64,000 nt of DNA from 2-02-FULL-55-14 sp964473365 (GTDB lineage Bacteria > Bacteroidota > Ignavibacteria > UBA10030): assembly GCA_964473365.1 (NCBI GenBank), contig CAYYOV010000001.1:1-64000 (forward strand). The letters are read 5' to 3'. A model generated the notes under the pieces. It was given only the letters and a program-made list of their open reading frames with translations. It was not told the origin of the DNA and did not search any database. Made by a program: the position numbers and the translations under genes. How positions within the stretch are numbered: the first letter of the stretch is position 1; the number at the start of each line of letters is the position of its first letter. Positions 1 through 9,390 of this stretch are shown piece after piece.

Positions 1-2
1 TC

Positions 3-962
3 CCGTTGCTCGTGGCTGCCGACGTTCATCGTCCGGCCGCCATCGATCAGCTGGAGATGCTTGGCCGCCAGATCGAGGTTCCCGTCTACGCGGATCGGTC
101 GACGCGAGATGCGGTCCAGATAGCACGCGACGGAGTTCGCTTCGCGCAGAAGAACATCCGGGACACGGTCATTGTCGATACCGCCGGCCGGATGCACGTC
201 GACGAAGACATGATGCGGGAGGTCGAGGCGGTCCGTGATACGGTCAGACCGCACGAGACGCTGTTCGTCGTCGATGCGATGACGGGCCAGGACGCGGTCA
301 ACACGGCCAAAGCGTTCCACGATCGCCTGCAGTTTGACGGTGTGGTGCTGACAAAACTCGACGGTGACAGCCGCGGCGGCGCCGCGCTGTCCATCCGATC
401 GATCGTTCAGGCGCCGATTAAGTTCGTCGGGGTGGGGGAGAAACTCGAGGCCATTGAGCCGTTCCATCCTGAACGGATGGCTTCGCGTATCCTCGGGATG
501 GGTGACATTGTCACCCTGGTGGAGAAGGCGCAGGAGGTCTTCGACCGTGATCGGGCGGAGGAGCTTTCGGACAAGCTCCGCACATCGCGATTCACGCTCG
601 AAGATTTTCTTTCGCAGCTTCGGGAGGTCCGGAAGATGGGACCGATGGACCAGGTGATGCAGATGTTGCCTGGCATGAATCGGCTTCCAGGTCCGGTGAA
701 CGTCGACGAAAAGGAGATCGGACGTGTCGAGGCGATCATCCTTTCGATGACGAGGCAGGAGCGTGAGCGGCCTTCGATCATCAACGGCAGTCGGCGGAGG
801 CGGATCGCGTCCGGCAGCGGCACGACCATCCAGGAAGTCAACAGACTTCTGAAGCAGTTCGATGATATGCAGCGGATGATGAAGAAGCTGAGCCGCGGTG
901 GGTTTCGTCGCGGTCTTCAGGGACTTCAGCACCGCGGCCGCCCAGGCGGCTTTCACAGGTGA
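3..962 (+). CDS. ffh: Signal recognition particle protein Ffh (5' partial)
   Basis: GTPase subunit of the signal recognition particle. With the 4.5S RNA it targets nascent membrane and secreted proteins to FtsY and the translocon. The reading frame is open to the window edge, so the N domain and the P-loop lie upstream. Visible are the G-domain motifs DTAGRMH (G3) and TKLDGDSRGG (G4), the closing GVGEKLEAIEPFHPERMASRILGMGD segment, and a methionine-rich M domain with MPGMNRLPG and the RNA-binding SRRRRIASGSG helix-turn-helix. The C-terminus has a short Gly/Arg-rich tail. It is followed after 38 bp by rpsP, the common ffh-rpsP-rimM-trmD-rplS order. Very secure apart from the missing start. Confidence 0.97.
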   Translation, partial: PLLVAADVHRPAAIDQLEMLGRQIEVPVYADRSTRDAVQIARDGVRFAQKNIRDTVIVDTAGRMHVDEDMMREVEAVRDTVRPHETLFVVDAMTGQDAVNTAKAFHDRLQFDGVVLTKLDGDSRGGAALSIRSIVQAPIKFVGVGEKLEAIEPFHPERMASRILGMGDIVTLVEKAQEVFDRDRAEELSDKLRTSRFTLEDFLSQLREVRKMGPMDQVMQMLPGMNRLPGPVNVDEKEIGRVEAIILSMTRQERERPSIINGSRRRRIASGSGTTIQEVNRLLKQFDDMQRMMKKLSRGGFRRGLQGLQHRGRPGGFHR

Positions 963-1000
963 ATTCGTAGCGGTCATCATTTCATCACAGGAGCATCAAC

Positions 1001-1408
1001 GTGGTCAAGCTTCGATTGCGGCGAGAAGGCAAGAAGGGTCACGCGATCTACAAGATCGTCGCGGCCGACGAACGGTCCCCGCGTGACGGGGCGTTCCTCG
1101 AGGTCGTCGGGACGTACGACCCGAACATTCGCCCGGCTCGCATCATCATCAAAGACACGCGCGCTGAGCACTGGCTGCGCAAAGGCGCCCAGCCGACCGA
1201 TACCGTGCGCTCGCTGTTCCGGCGCAGCGGTCTTTGGCTTCGGTGGACGCTCACGCGTCAGGGCAAGGACGAGGCGACGGTCGCGAAGGTGACCGAACGC
1301 TGGCAGATGCAGCAGGCCGACCGCCAGACCCGCGATGCGGACCGCAAGGCCCGCCGCGCCGAGCGGAAGAAGAAGGCCGCCGCACCGGCCGAGACGCCCG
1401 CTGCCTGA
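1001..1408 (+). CDS. rpsP: 30S ribosomal protein S16
   Basis: Small-subunit assembly protein. The first ~80 residues match the S16 core (VKLRLRREGKKGHAIYKIVAADERSPRDGAFLEVVGTYDP, then the KDTRAEHWLRKGAQPTDTVRSLFRRSG region). At 135 residues it is longer than the ~80-90-residue minimal protein; the extra C-terminus is Arg/Lys/Ala-rich and presumably binds rRNA. The start is a GTG at 1001 preceded by CAGGAG at about 8 bp. Second gene of the ffh-rpsP-rimM-trmD-rplS block. Confidence 0.97.
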   Translation: MVKLRLRREGKKGHAIYKIVAADERSPRDGAFLEVVGTYDPNIRPARIIIKDTRAEHWLRKGAQPTDTVRSLFRRSGLWLRWTLTRQGKDEATVAKVTERWQMQQADRQTRDADRKARRAERKKKAAAPAETPAA

Positions 1409-1460
1409 CCCGTTTCGGTCCCGATGAATCGGGATCGAACGAGGCGAGAGCTCTGAGCCC

Positions 1461-1994
1461 GTGGCACCTGAAGCGAAAGCGTCGGCGGGATTGACCGCTG
1501 TAGCCAGGATCCAGACGACGGTCGGCCTCAAGGGAGACCTGAAGGTCCAGCTGCTGTGCAGCGGCCCCGAGCGTCTCGAGCGCCTCGATGCTGTCCAGGT
1601 CGGTGCTGATCCGTCCTCTGCCGTCCCGCATCGGTTCCTTGGCGTTCGAGTCCAGACGAACGGCATCATGGTCCGGATCTCGGACATCACGGACCGAACC
1701 TCGGCTGAGCGCTTGCGGGGACAGTTCATCTTCGTCTCCGACGAAGAGGCGGAAGACCCTGAGCCTGGCGCGGTGCGAGTTGATGATCTGATCGGCTTCG
1801 TTGTCGTCGGTCCCGATGGGAAAGAGCGAGGCGTGGTCCGGGAGGTGTACTCGCTTCCCGCGAATGATATCTGGAGCGTGTGGACCGGTTCGAAAGAAGT
1901 ACTCGTGCCGGCCGTGGCGGCATGGGTCGATCGACTTGATCGACGTGGGCGCCGGGTCGTGCTGACAGCGACCGAGGGACTGTTCGACGAATGA
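1461..1994 (+). CDS. rimM: 16S rRNA processing protein RimM
   Basis: Ribosome maturation factor that binds S19 and helps mature the 30S head. 177 residues, normal for the family. The N-terminal RimM beta-barrel (ARIQTTVGLKGDLKVQLLCSG) carries the conserved GLKG turn; the PRC-barrel half follows from about residue 100 (GFVVVGPDGKERGVVREVYSLPANDIWSV). The start is GTG at 1461; no strong ribosome-binding site is visible. The stop codon overlaps the trmD start as ATGA, so the two are translationally coupled. Confidence 0.95.
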   Translation: MAPEAKASAGLTAVARIQTTVGLKGDLKVQLLCSGPERLERLDAVQVGADPSSAVPHRFLGVRVQTNGIMVRISDITDRTSAERLRGQFIFVSDEEAEDPEPGAVRVDDLIGFVVVGPDGKERGVVREVYSLPANDIWSVWTGSKEVLVPAVAAWVDRLDRRGRRVVLTATEGLFDE

Positions 1995-2674
1995 TGCGCA
2001 TCGACATTCTCACCGGGTTGCCCAAGCTTTTGGAGAGTCCGTTGCAGGAAAGCATCCTGAAACGTGCTCAGGCAAAGCAGTTGCTGACTGTTGCCGTTCA
2101 CGACCTTCGGGACTACGCGCACGACAGGCACCGAACGATTGACGATACGCCGTACGGTGGAGGGGCGGGGATGGTGCTCAAGCCAGAACCCATTTTCGAA
2201 TGCATCGATCGGCTGCGGCAGGAACGTTCGTACGATGAAGTGCTGTTCATGGCTGCCGACGGTCAGCGCCTTACCCAGGCTGTGGCAGCAGAGCTTTCAC
2301 TGAAACAGAATCTGATCGTCATTTGTGGTCACTACAAAGGGGTCGACGAGCGGGTCCGGACCGGACTCGTCACCCGTGAGATCTCGATCGGTGACTATGT
2401 GTTGACCGGCGGAGAACTGGCGGCAGCAGTGGTGGTCGATGCGGTTGCCCGATTGATCCCGGGAGTGTTGAACGACGGCGAATCGGCATTGACCGATTCA
2501 TTCCAGGATGGGCTGTTGGGGAGCCCTCAATACACGCGGCCTCCGGAATACCGGGGCATGCGGGTGCCGGACGAACTACTGAGCGGTGACCATAAGCGCA
2601 TCGACGCCTGGCGGGAACGCCAGCGACTGGAACGTACGAAGCAACGCCGGAGCGATCTGCTCGACGGCGAATGA
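1991..2674 (+). CDS. trmD: tRNA (guanine-N1)-methyltransferase TrmD
   Basis: SAM-dependent SPOUT methyltransferase making m1G37 in tRNAs reading CNN, UGG and CGG codons. Conserved trefoil-knot segments are visible: DLRDYAHDRHRTIDDTPYGGGAGMVLKPEP near the N-terminus, ICGHYKGVDERV, and EISIGDYVLTGGELAA around residue 130, which together form the SAM pocket. 227 residues, typical. The start overlaps the rimM stop (ATGA); the next codon is also ATG, so a start one codon later is equally possible. Confidence 0.97.
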   Translation: MMRIDILTGLPKLLESPLQESILKRAQAKQLLTVAVHDLRDYAHDRHRTIDDTPYGGGAGMVLKPEPIFECIDRLRQERSYDEVLFMAADGQRLTQAVAAELSLKQNLIVICGHYKGVDERVRTGLVTREISIGDYVLTGGELAAAVVVDAVARLIPGVLNDGESALTDSFQDGLLGSPQYTRPPEYRGMRVPDELLSGDHKRIDAWRERQRLERTKQRRSDLLDGE

Positions 2675-2707
2675 ATGTGAAACACGATAGAACATCAGGA
2701 GCGTAGC

Positions 2708-3049
2708 ATGGATAAGGTCAAACTGGTCGAGGCCACTCAGCTGAAGAGCGATCTCCCGACCTTCAAACCCGGGGACACGGTCAATGTCCACGTTCGCGTT
2801 CGGGAAGGCGACAAAGAGCGCGTGCAGGAATTCCAGGGCATCGTCACGGCCCGCCGCGGAAGCGGTGTGAATGCCACATTCACGGTCCGCAAGATCTCGG
2901 ACGGCGTCGGCGTGGAACGCATTTTTCCGTTGCATTCGCCCCGCCTTGCCAAGATCGAACGCGTGAAGGCTGGCTCGGTCCGCCGGTCGAAGCTTTATTA
3001 TCTGCGGTCGTTGGCGGCGAAAGCCGTCTCCCAGAAGACCAACGCCTGA
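2708..3049 (+). CDS. rplS: 50S ribosomal protein L19
   Basis: Large-subunit protein at the 30S/50S interface. 113 residues; the L19 signature region is clear (FKPGDTVNVHVRVREGDKERVQEFQGIVTARRGSGVNATFTVRKISDGVGVERIFPLHSP). A good ribosome-binding site (CAGGAG) lies about 10 bp before the ATG. It ends the ribosomal/translation block. mqnA starts only 5 bp after the stop and may be co-transcribed. Confidence 0.98.
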   Translation: MDKVKLVEATQLKSDLPTFKPGDTVNVHVRVREGDKERVQEFQGIVTARRGSGVNATFTVRKISDGVGVERIFPLHSPRLAKIERVKAGSVRRSKLYYLRSLAAKAVSQKTNA

Positions 3050-3054
3050 CGACG

Positions 3055-3885
3055 ATGCGGCCTCGGGTCGCAGTTCCGGACGCGTTGGCAGTCTTGCCGC
3101 TCGTCCAGGGATTGGACGCGGAAGGGAGCCTATTCACGCTCGGCCGCGATGTCCCGGCGCGCGTGGCTCGCGCCCTGGCGGATGTGACCGATCTGACGAA
3201 GGTCGGCTTGATCTCACCTATCGACTATGCCCGGCACGCCGGTTCCTACCGGATCGTACCGGGCATCGCCGTTTCTGTCCGGTCTGCTACTGGTACTGCC
3301 CGCGTTCGGGTGCACCGGGACGCCCGAGCCATTCGCACGCTCGCTGTCGATCCACGGGTGACGGCGGAGACCGTCCTGGCGGCGATCCTTGTCGCGGAGA
3401 AATTTCCCGCCTCGAGCGAATCCGAACGTCGAATGCCGACCATCATACCGGTCGCCTCACCGGAGGCCGCCGATCTATCAACGGCCGATGCGATCCTCGA
3501 ATACCATCCCTGGCCGGCACCCGTAACGCATCAGGACGACTTCAGCTTCGACCTCTACGAAGAATGGTCAGACCTGACAGACCTTCCGTGGGTTTCGGCG
3601 ATCTGGGTCATGCGGGCAGAGGATGCTCAGCCTGCATGGACAAAAGCATTGGCCGAGGCGCGTGACCGTGGCCTGGCGATGCTCGATCGTATCGGCCATG
3701 ACTCCGCTTTGGCACGAGACCTGTCTCCCGACCTGACGACAGACTATTTGCGCAGGTTCACGTTTGACCTTGGCGAGGAGCAGGCAGATGCGCTTCGTGA
3801 GTTCTTCCAGTATGCGTTCTACCTCGGCATCCTCAAGGACGTTCCGGAACTCACCTATGTCGATCCGTCGGAACGTGAAGACTGA
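3055..3885 (+). CDS. mqnA: Chorismate dehydratase MqnA family (futalosine menaquinone pathway)
   Basis: 276-residue MqnA/MqnD-family protein with a periplasmic-binding-like fold, predicted to dehydrate chorismate to 3-enolpyruvylbenzoate, the first step of futalosine-dependent menaquinone synthesis. Evidence: the N-terminal start RVAVPDALAVLPLVQGLD resembles the MqnA opening; the segment LYEEWSDLTDLPWVSAIWVMRA (around residue 170) matches the family's D/E-W-x-x-x-T-x-LPFVFAxW block; and the C-terminus YLRRFTFDLGEEQADALREFFQYAFYLGIL is typical. The MqnA rather than MqnD assignment rests on remembered motifs. No other menaquinone gene is nearby. It sits 5 bp after rplS. Confidence 0.8.
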   Translation: MRPRVAVPDALAVLPLVQGLDAEGSLFTLGRDVPARVARALADVTDLTKVGLISPIDYARHAGSYRIVPGIAVSVRSATGTARVRVHRDARAIRTLAVDPRVTAETVLAAILVAEKFPASSESERRMPTIIPVASPEAADLSTADAILEYHPWPAPVTHQDDFSFDLYEEWSDLTDLPWVSAIWVMRAEDAQPAWTKALAEARDRGLAMLDRIGHDSALARDLSPDLTTDYLRRFTFDLGEEQADALREFFQYAFYLGILKDVPELTYVDPSERED

Positions 3886-3906
3886 ACGTCCGAACGTCCG
3901 CCGTTT

Positions 3907-3937
3907 CTGGATATTCCCTCCTTTTTTGGTACATTGC
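3907..3937 (+). promoter_or_regulatory. Putative promoter for recN (CTG-N20-TACATTGC)
   Basis: A CTG (one base off TTG) is followed after exactly 20 bp by TACATTGC, 11 bp before the recN ATG at 3949. The geometry is identical to other putative promoters in this window and resembles the Bacteroidota -33/-7 pattern. It implies that recN, though only 63 bp after mqnA, has its own start of transcription. Confidence 0.5.
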
Positions 3938-3948
3938 GGCGATCCTGC

Positions 3949-5658
3949 ATGCTCCGCAGCCTTTCCATTCGCAACTACGCTCTGATCGAGTCGGTCGAGG
4001 TTGAGTTCCAAAGCGGGCTCAACATCATCACCGGCGAGACCGGCGCCGGCAAATCGATCCTTGTCGATGCCCTCAGCCTCATTCTCGGAGGACGCGCGAG
4101 CGCCGACGAAGTGCGGAAAGGGGCAGACAAGGCACTCGTGGAGGGGATCTTCTCCGTCAAAGGACACCGGGCCGTCAAGGAACTCATCTCGGCGAACGAG
4201 CTGGACGAGGCCGACGACCTGATCCTGCGCCGTGAGGTCTCCGCCAAGGGTACATCCCGTTGCTTCGTGAACGATACGCCCGTTTCGATGGCCGTGTTGC
4301 GTTCGTTCGGCGATGCGCTGGTCGACCTGCATGGACAACACGACCACCAATCGCTGCTTCGGCGTGAGACACACCGGGAACTTCTGGACGACTATGGCCG
4401 CTTGGACGGGCTGGTCGCCGAATATCGCGAGACCTACGGTGAGCTCGTCCGGCTTTCATCGGCGCTTCGCGAATTGAAGGACAGGGAAGAGCGGCTGATG
4501 CGCGAACGCGATCTCTATGAGTTCCAGATCAAGGAGATCGATGAGGTCGGACCGAGCGCGGGCGAAGAGGACGAACTCTCCGGCGAACTGCGGATCCTCG
4601 AGAATGCCGAAAAGCTGTATGATGCGACAGCACGCCTGCATCAGATCCTGTACGAGGGCGACCAGGCCGTGCATGACCAGCTTGTGACGGCCAGGAACCA
4701 ACTCGAGGACCTGGCGGACATCGATCCGGCCTTCAACGGTCCTCGCGATGAATGCTCGGCGGCTGCCGTGATCGTCGATGAGTTGACGAAATTCATCCAA
4801 CACTATAATTCCCGGATCGAATTCAACCCGGAACGGCTCGAATTCATCAGAGAACGGCTCGGACGTCTGGCGCTTCTGAAGAAGAAGTATGGTGGATCGC
4901 TGGACGCCGTCATTTCACATCGCGAGACCATTGGCGCGGCATTCTCCACGGCCTCGAATTTCGAGGCCGAAGTGAAGGCGCTCGAAGAGCGGCTGGAGAA
5001 GGCCAGGATCGCTGCGACGGATGCGGCGCAACGTTTGTCCGCGAAACGCCGAGAATTGACGCCGAAGATCTCCCGGGGCGTGCTGGCAGAGCTCGCCACG
5101 CTCGGCATTCCGCAGGGAAAGTTCGAAGTCCGCATCTCGACGCTTCCGGCTCCTGACAACGGCCAGGTCCACCTCAGGTCCGGGAAGGAACGAGTCGCCG
5201 CCGGACCCTACGGCATGGACGACGTTGAGTTCCTGATCACGACGAACCCCGGCGAGGACCTGAAGCCGATGGCCCGCGTGGCGTCCGGGGGGGAAGTATC
5301 GCGCGTCATGCTGGCGCTCAAGACGATCCTGGCAAAGTCGGAGCGTCTGCCCCTGCTTGTCTTCGATGAGATCGACGTCGGGATCAGCGGACGCATCGCA
5401 CAGGCGGTGGGCAAGAGTCTGCGGGCGCTCGCGCAATATCACCAGATCATCGCCATCACACATTTGCCGCAGATCGCCGGACTGGCCGACCTGCATCTCA
5501 GCGTCGTGAAGCGGGAGCACAAAGGACGTACCACAACGTCACTTCGTCCGCTCGAACTGGAGGAGCGTGTGCAGGAAGTGGCACGGTTGCTGTCGGGTGA
5601 ATCGGTCACGCGCACCGGACTCGACAGCGCTCGCGAACTTATGGGCCTCGACCGATAG
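3949..5658 (+). CDS. recN: DNA repair protein RecN
   Basis: SMC-like ATPase of double-strand-break repair. Start chosen at ATG 3949 because the conserved opening MLRSLSIRNYALIESVEVEF begins there; a TTG 15 bp earlier is less likely. Domains: N-terminal ATPase half with Walker A GETGAGKSI (~residues 31-39), central coiled coil (~150-380) including QHDHQSLL at its N-side, and the C-terminal half with the signature VASGGEVSRVMLALK, Walker B LLVFDEIDVGISG and the ITHLPQIAG switch. 569 residues, normal length. A putative promoter lies just upstream; cysS follows after 6 bp. Confidence 0.97.
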   Translation: MLRSLSIRNYALIESVEVEFQSGLNIITGETGAGKSILVDALSLILGGRASADEVRKGADKALVEGIFSVKGHRAVKELISANELDEADDLILRREVSAKGTSRCFVNDTPVSMAVLRSFGDALVDLHGQHDHQSLLRRETHRELLDDYGRLDGLVAEYRETYGELVRLSSALRELKDREERLMRERDLYEFQIKEIDEVGPSAGEEDELSGELRILENAEKLYDATARLHQILYEGDQAVHDQLVTARNQLEDLADIDPAFNGPRDECSAAAVIVDELTKFIQHYNSRIEFNPERLEFIRERLGRLALLKKKYGGSLDAVISHRETIGAAFSTASNFEAEVKALEERLEKARIAATDAAQRLSAKRRELTPKISRGVLAELATLGIPQGKFEVRISTLPAPDNGQVHLRSGKERVAAGPYGMDDVEFLITTNPGEDLKPMARVASGGEVSRVMLALKTILAKSERLPLLVFDEIDVGISGRIAQAVGKSLRALAQYHQIIAITHLPQIAGLADLHLSVVKREHKGRTTTSLRPLELEERVQEVARLLSGESVTRTGLDSARELMGLDR

Positions 5659-5664
5659 GACATC

Positions 5665-7095
5665 ATGGCTTTGACCATCTTCAACTCTCTGACCCGCTCC
5701 AAAGAGACCTTTGTGCCGCTGGTTCCGGGTCACGTGGGGATCTACGTGTGCGGGCCCACGGTCTACAGCCACTCGCATGTGGGCCACGGCAAGTCGTATG
5801 TCTCCTTCGACGTCCTCGTCCGGCACCTGCGATTCAGCGGCTACAACGTCGTGTATGTTCAGAACATCACGGATGTTGGACATCTGCTGGATGACGGCGA
5901 AGATCGGATGTTGAAACAGTCGAAGATCGAAAAGATCCATCCGATGATGATCGCTGAGACGATCACCCGAAGCTATTTTGACGACATGGATGCGTTGGGG
6001 GTCGTGCGTCCTGATATCTCTCCCAGGGCCAGCGGCCATATCAGCGAGCAGATCGAGATCGTGCGGACACTCCTTGAGAAGGGATTTGCGTACGAGGTCG
6101 ACGGGTCGGTCTATTTCGACGTCCGGAAGTATGCTGAGTACGGGAAACTCTCAGGCCGGACGATCGACGAAGCTGTCGGCGGAACGCGCGTGAGCGCCCG
6201 CTCGGAGAAACGAAATCCGGAAGATTTCGCTTTATGGAAGAAGGCCGAACCGGAACACATCATGCGCTGGCCGAGTCCATGGGGGGAAGGTTTCCCCGGA
6301 TGGCACGTCGAATGCTCGGCGATGTCGATGAAGTACCTTGGTGAGACATTCGACATCCACGGGGGAGGTCTCGACAACCAGTTTCCTCATCATGAGTGCG
6401 AGATCGCGCAGAGTGTGTGTGCAACCGGTCATCCGTTCGCGCGCTACTGGATCCACAACAACCTCGTGACGGTGAATGGACAGAAGATGTCCAAGTCGTT
6501 GGGTAACTTCGTGACGCTCAAGGACCTCTTCAAGACCTTCCATCCGCTCGTGGTGCGATTCTTCATCCTGCAAAGCCACTACCGAAGCACGCTCGATTTC
6601 AGCGAGCAGGCAATGCAGAGCGCCCGGACGGGCTTCGATCGGCTTCTGAATGCCGTGAAAGCGGTGCGACAGGCAAAGGGCAACCCCAACGCCTCGGCTC
6701 CCGCATTCGACGTCGCGCAATACAGAACACGGATGATCGACGCGCTCGACGATGACCTAAATACTCCACAGGCGATCGCAGTGCTGTTCGACCTGGCAAA
6801 GGAGATCAATGGGCGAATTGCCGCAGGCGGGATGTCGCTTGAGAGCATGGAGCAGGCCGACGCCCTGTTCCGTGAGATCGGAGGCGGCGTGCTGGGGATC
6901 ATCCCGGAGCAGCCGCTGGAGCAGGGTGGAGGGGGCGATAGCGAAGGCAAGGTGGTGGAATTGCTGATCGCCCTCAGGAACGAGGCCAGGGCCTCCAAGA
7001 ACTTTCCGCTCTCGGACCGGATCAGAGATGGTCTAAAAGCGATCGGTATCGTCCTGGAAGACCGTAAGGACGGCACCGGGTGGAAGCGTGGATAA
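5665..7095 (+). CDS. cysS: Cysteinyl-tRNA synthetase
   Basis: Class I aminoacyl-tRNA synthetase charging tRNA-Cys. 476 residues. The zinc/cysteine-binding CGPTVYSHSHVGHGKSY near residue 28 contains the HIGH equivalent (HVGH). Further zinc-site elements are GWHVECSAMS and the HHECE segment. The KMSKS loop appears as GQKMSKSLGNF. The C-terminal DALR-type helical domain follows. The start is ATG at 5665, six bp after the recN stop, with TAGGA overlapping the recN stop as the only ribosome-binding candidate. Confidence 0.97.
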   Translation: MALTIFNSLTRSKETFVPLVPGHVGIYVCGPTVYSHSHVGHGKSYVSFDVLVRHLRFSGYNVVYVQNITDVGHLLDDGEDRMLKQSKIEKIHPMMIAETITRSYFDDMDALGVVRPDISPRASGHISEQIEIVRTLLEKGFAYEVDGSVYFDVRKYAEYGKLSGRTIDEAVGGTRVSARSEKRNPEDFALWKKAEPEHIMRWPSPWGEGFPGWHVECSAMSMKYLGETFDIHGGGLDNQFPHHECEIAQSVCATGHPFARYWIHNNLVTVNGQKMSKSLGNFVTLKDLFKTFHPLVVRFFILQSHYRSTLDFSEQAMQSARTGFDRLLNAVKAVRQAKGNPNASAPAFDVAQYRTRMIDALDDDLNTPQAIAVLFDLAKEINGRIAAGGMSLESMEQADALFREIGGGVLGIIPEQPLEQGGGGDSEGKVVELLIALRNEARASKNFPLSDRIRDGLKAIGIVLEDRKDGTGWKRG

Positions 7096-7104
7096 GAGGA
7101 GCCG

Positions 7105-8589
7105 ATGAACGATTCCGTCAAGATCATCGATCAAGTCTATGTGCTCGCATGTGATGCAGCAGGCACGGGTGGACTTTCGACGGTGGTCGTGAGGAATGAC
7201 CGCATCTCGGCCATCGGTCCGGTGACGCAGGCCTTTCAGGCGCAATTTCCGCATGCCGAACGGATCGACGGTTCCGGGCGGGTGCTCCTGCCTGGGTTTA
7301 TCGACCCGCATTACCATGGAGAATCGTCGCTCTTTTCGTTGCTCACAGCGGGCGCTCCAGCAAGCCATTGGGGTCGCGTAAAGGGATACGTCGCGCTCGA
7401 CGATCATTTCCGGAACACGGCGACCCACGATGATTGGCTTACGCTCTATCGGGCAGCGTACTTTCATGCACTTCGAGCGGGCGTGACGACGCTTGGAGAG
7501 TTTGGCCGTCCGGACACCGAAGCCGCGTTTGCCGCCAGTATCGCGGCGTTTCAAGCCACGTCGGTCCGCGGTGTGCTGTGCGTCCACAACGGCGAGCAGT
7601 TGGAGTCGCTCCGTGCGGCGCGAACGTCGTCGATGGCGTTCACACTGGCTCTGCCGGCACCAGAAGAACTCACGACGTACAATTTACAGACGACAATGCG
7701 CCTCGCGCGCGACCATCGTCTGCCGATCACGATCCATCTGGGAGAGACCTCCCGGGATGGCGAAGCGATCCGTAAGAATTTTCACAGGTCCATCGTGGAT
7801 CTCTTGCAGGAATTCAAGGTACTCAGTCCACCCAACGTAGGCGTTCATTTCTCCATCGTCGACAAGGTCGAAGCGTCCCAGCTCAGAGCATCGGGCGCTC
7901 AGATCGCCGTGGCCCCCTTGGCATCGGTGGCGAAGGGGTTTGAACCGCCTCCCTTGGCTCTCTTTGCATCGAGTGGCGTATCGACGGTCATGGCGACCGA
8001 TTGGGGTCCTGTGCGTCCATGGCAGAATCTGCGTCAGGCGATGCAGTGGAACCGCCTGCCGGCCATGGATCTCCTGCGTCAACATACTCTCCATGCTGCC
8101 CAGTACCTGGGGGTCGCACAAGACCTCGGGTCTGTCACTGTCGGCAAAAAGGCGGACCTGCTGATGGTCCGATCGCCGTTCGCCGACATGCGAGCGGCGC
8201 TCCACGACCTCGATCCAGCCACTGTCGCTGAGCTGATGCTGGAGCGGATCGGCGAATCGGACATGACCGACGTCATGGTGAACGGGGAATTCTATGTCCG
8301 CGAAGGAACGATCCTCATGTATGCCGAAGAGGACTTGGTCGCCGACCTACGACGATTGATCAGGCTGGCACCGGCAGATGCGGCATCACGGCCCGCTCTT
8401 CCGTCCGTCGCCGTCGAACCCGAAACTGAATCGAGCGGGACAACGGACTTTCAGGAAGGCTTCACGATCGTTCGCAGACCGCCGGCAACCCGCACGCCGG
8501 GCCCTATCCTACCGCTGCACCCGACCCCGCCGCCGGACCAGGAACTACCCCCGACCGTGCGACGGGTCTTCGGTGAAGACGATATTTGA
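7105..8589 (+). CDS. Amidohydrolase-superfamily metal-dependent hydrolase
   Basis: 494-residue member of the amidohydrolase superfamily (imidazolonepropionase/chlorohydrolase-like subgroup), substrate unknown. Metal-site features in order: the HxH of LLPGFIDPHYHGE (~residue 72), IHLGET (~210), VHFSIV (~250) and the catalytic aspartate in VMATDWGPVRPW (~297), then the closing beta-sandwich GKKADLLMVRS. The last ~65 residues form a proline/threonine-rich tail not usual in the family. A strong AAGAGGAG ribosome-binding site precedes the ATG, 9 bp after cysS, so it is probably in the cysS operon. It could be a cytosine/guanine deaminase or an amidase; the sequence does not decide. Confidence 0.75.
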   Translation: MNDSVKIIDQVYVLACDAAGTGGLSTVVVRNDRISAIGPVTQAFQAQFPHAERIDGSGRVLLPGFIDPHYHGESSLFSLLTAGAPASHWGRVKGYVALDDHFRNTATHDDWLTLYRAAYFHALRAGVTTLGEFGRPDTEAAFAASIAAFQATSVRGVLCVHNGEQLESLRAARTSSMAFTLALPAPEELTTYNLQTTMRLARDHRLPITIHLGETSRDGEAIRKNFHRSIVDLLQEFKVLSPPNVGVHFSIVDKVEASQLRASGAQIAVAPLASVAKGFEPPPLALFASSGVSTVMATDWGPVRPWQNLRQAMQWNRLPAMDLLRQHTLHAAQYLGVAQDLGSVTVGKKADLLMVRSPFADMRAALHDLDPATVAELMLERIGESDMTDVMVNGEFYVREGTILMYAEEDLVADLRRLIRLAPADAASRPALPSVAVEPETESSGTTDFQEGFTIVRRPPATRTPGPILPLHPTPPPDQELPPTVRRVFGEDDI

Positions 8590-8602
8590 CTCAGGAGACC
8601 GT

Positions 8603-9370
8603 ATGCGTCTGCTCACGACTATTCTATTGTTGACGGTCCTTGTGACCGGAGGCATGTTCGCCCAAGGGTATGCCGGCGACGCAGCCACGAGCGAACCGAT
8701 CATGCTCGTCGACAAACCGACTGCCGGCATGCTGAAACGGGCATCATATCTGGTTTCGTCGAACTACTTCCAGCAGGGTGGGATGCTCGTCGGTCTTTCG
8801 GTCGGCGTCTTCGATCGCTTCATGTTCGGGATCTCATACGGCGGTACCGACATTATCGGACCGAACGCCATCCGCATGAATCCGCTCCCGGGTGTGCAGG
8901 CGAAATTGCGAGTGTTCAATGAAGGGACGTTGCTTCCGGCGATCGTCGTTGGATTCGACTCACAGGGTCGGGAGACATTCCTTGACAGCCTCGACCGATA
9001 TGCGATCAAGGCACCCGGCGCGTACGTTGCAGCCAGCAGGAACTATGCGTTTCTCGGAAATCTCAGCATCCACGGCGGGATCAACTTCACGACGGAACGA
9101 AAAGACGGCGACAAGGATATGAATGCCTACCTCGGCATGGAAAAGTCGATCGGCGAGGATATTTCCGTCCTCGCAGAATATGACTTTGCCTTCAACGATG
9201 ATCATGGTCGGGCCGTTGGCAGAGGACGTGGCTATCTCAACCTGGCCTTCCGGTGGCACTGGGGGAAGGGCTTGGTCGTAGGGTTTGACCTGAAGAATGT
9301 GATCAAGAACCAGCAGAACGTGAGTGTCGGAAACCGCCTGCTACAGATCGACTACGTCGGAACGCTGTGA
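8603..9370 (+). CDS. Predicted outer-membrane beta-barrel protein, unknown function
   Basis: Start set at ATG 8603 because it gives a clear signal peptide (MRLLTTILLLTVLVTGGMFAQG, cleavage near AQG) and follows TCAGGAG; the frame is open further upstream inside the previous gene. The mature part (~235 residues) has alternating hydrophobic/aromatic strands and a conserved-looking SYGGTDIIGPN, LAFRWHWGKGLVVGFDLKN pattern reminiscent of YjbH-like or other small porin-like families. It begins 13 bp after the amidohydrolase and ends before a hairpin terminator. Export and a beta-barrel fold are inferred from composition; function unknown. Confidence 0.65.
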   Translation: MRLLTTILLLTVLVTGGMFAQGYAGDAATSEPIMLVDKPTAGMLKRASYLVSSNYFQQGGMLVGLSVGVFDRFMFGISYGGTDIIGPNAIRMNPLPGVQAKLRVFNEGTLLPAIVVGFDSQGRETFLDSLDRYAIKAPGAYVAASRNYAFLGNLSIHGGINFTTERKDGDKDMNAYLGMEKSIGEDISVLAEYDFAFNDDHGRAVGRGRGYLNLAFRWHWGKGLVVGFDLKNVIKNQQNVSVGNRLLQIDYVGTL

Positions 9371-9390
9371 TCCGGCTTCGTGCTTACCGG

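Noticed and set aside
977..2131. 384-codon minus-strand frame across rpsP, rimM and trmD
   Set aside because: Ser/Arg/Pro-rich shadow of three secure genes on the other strand; no homologous motif.
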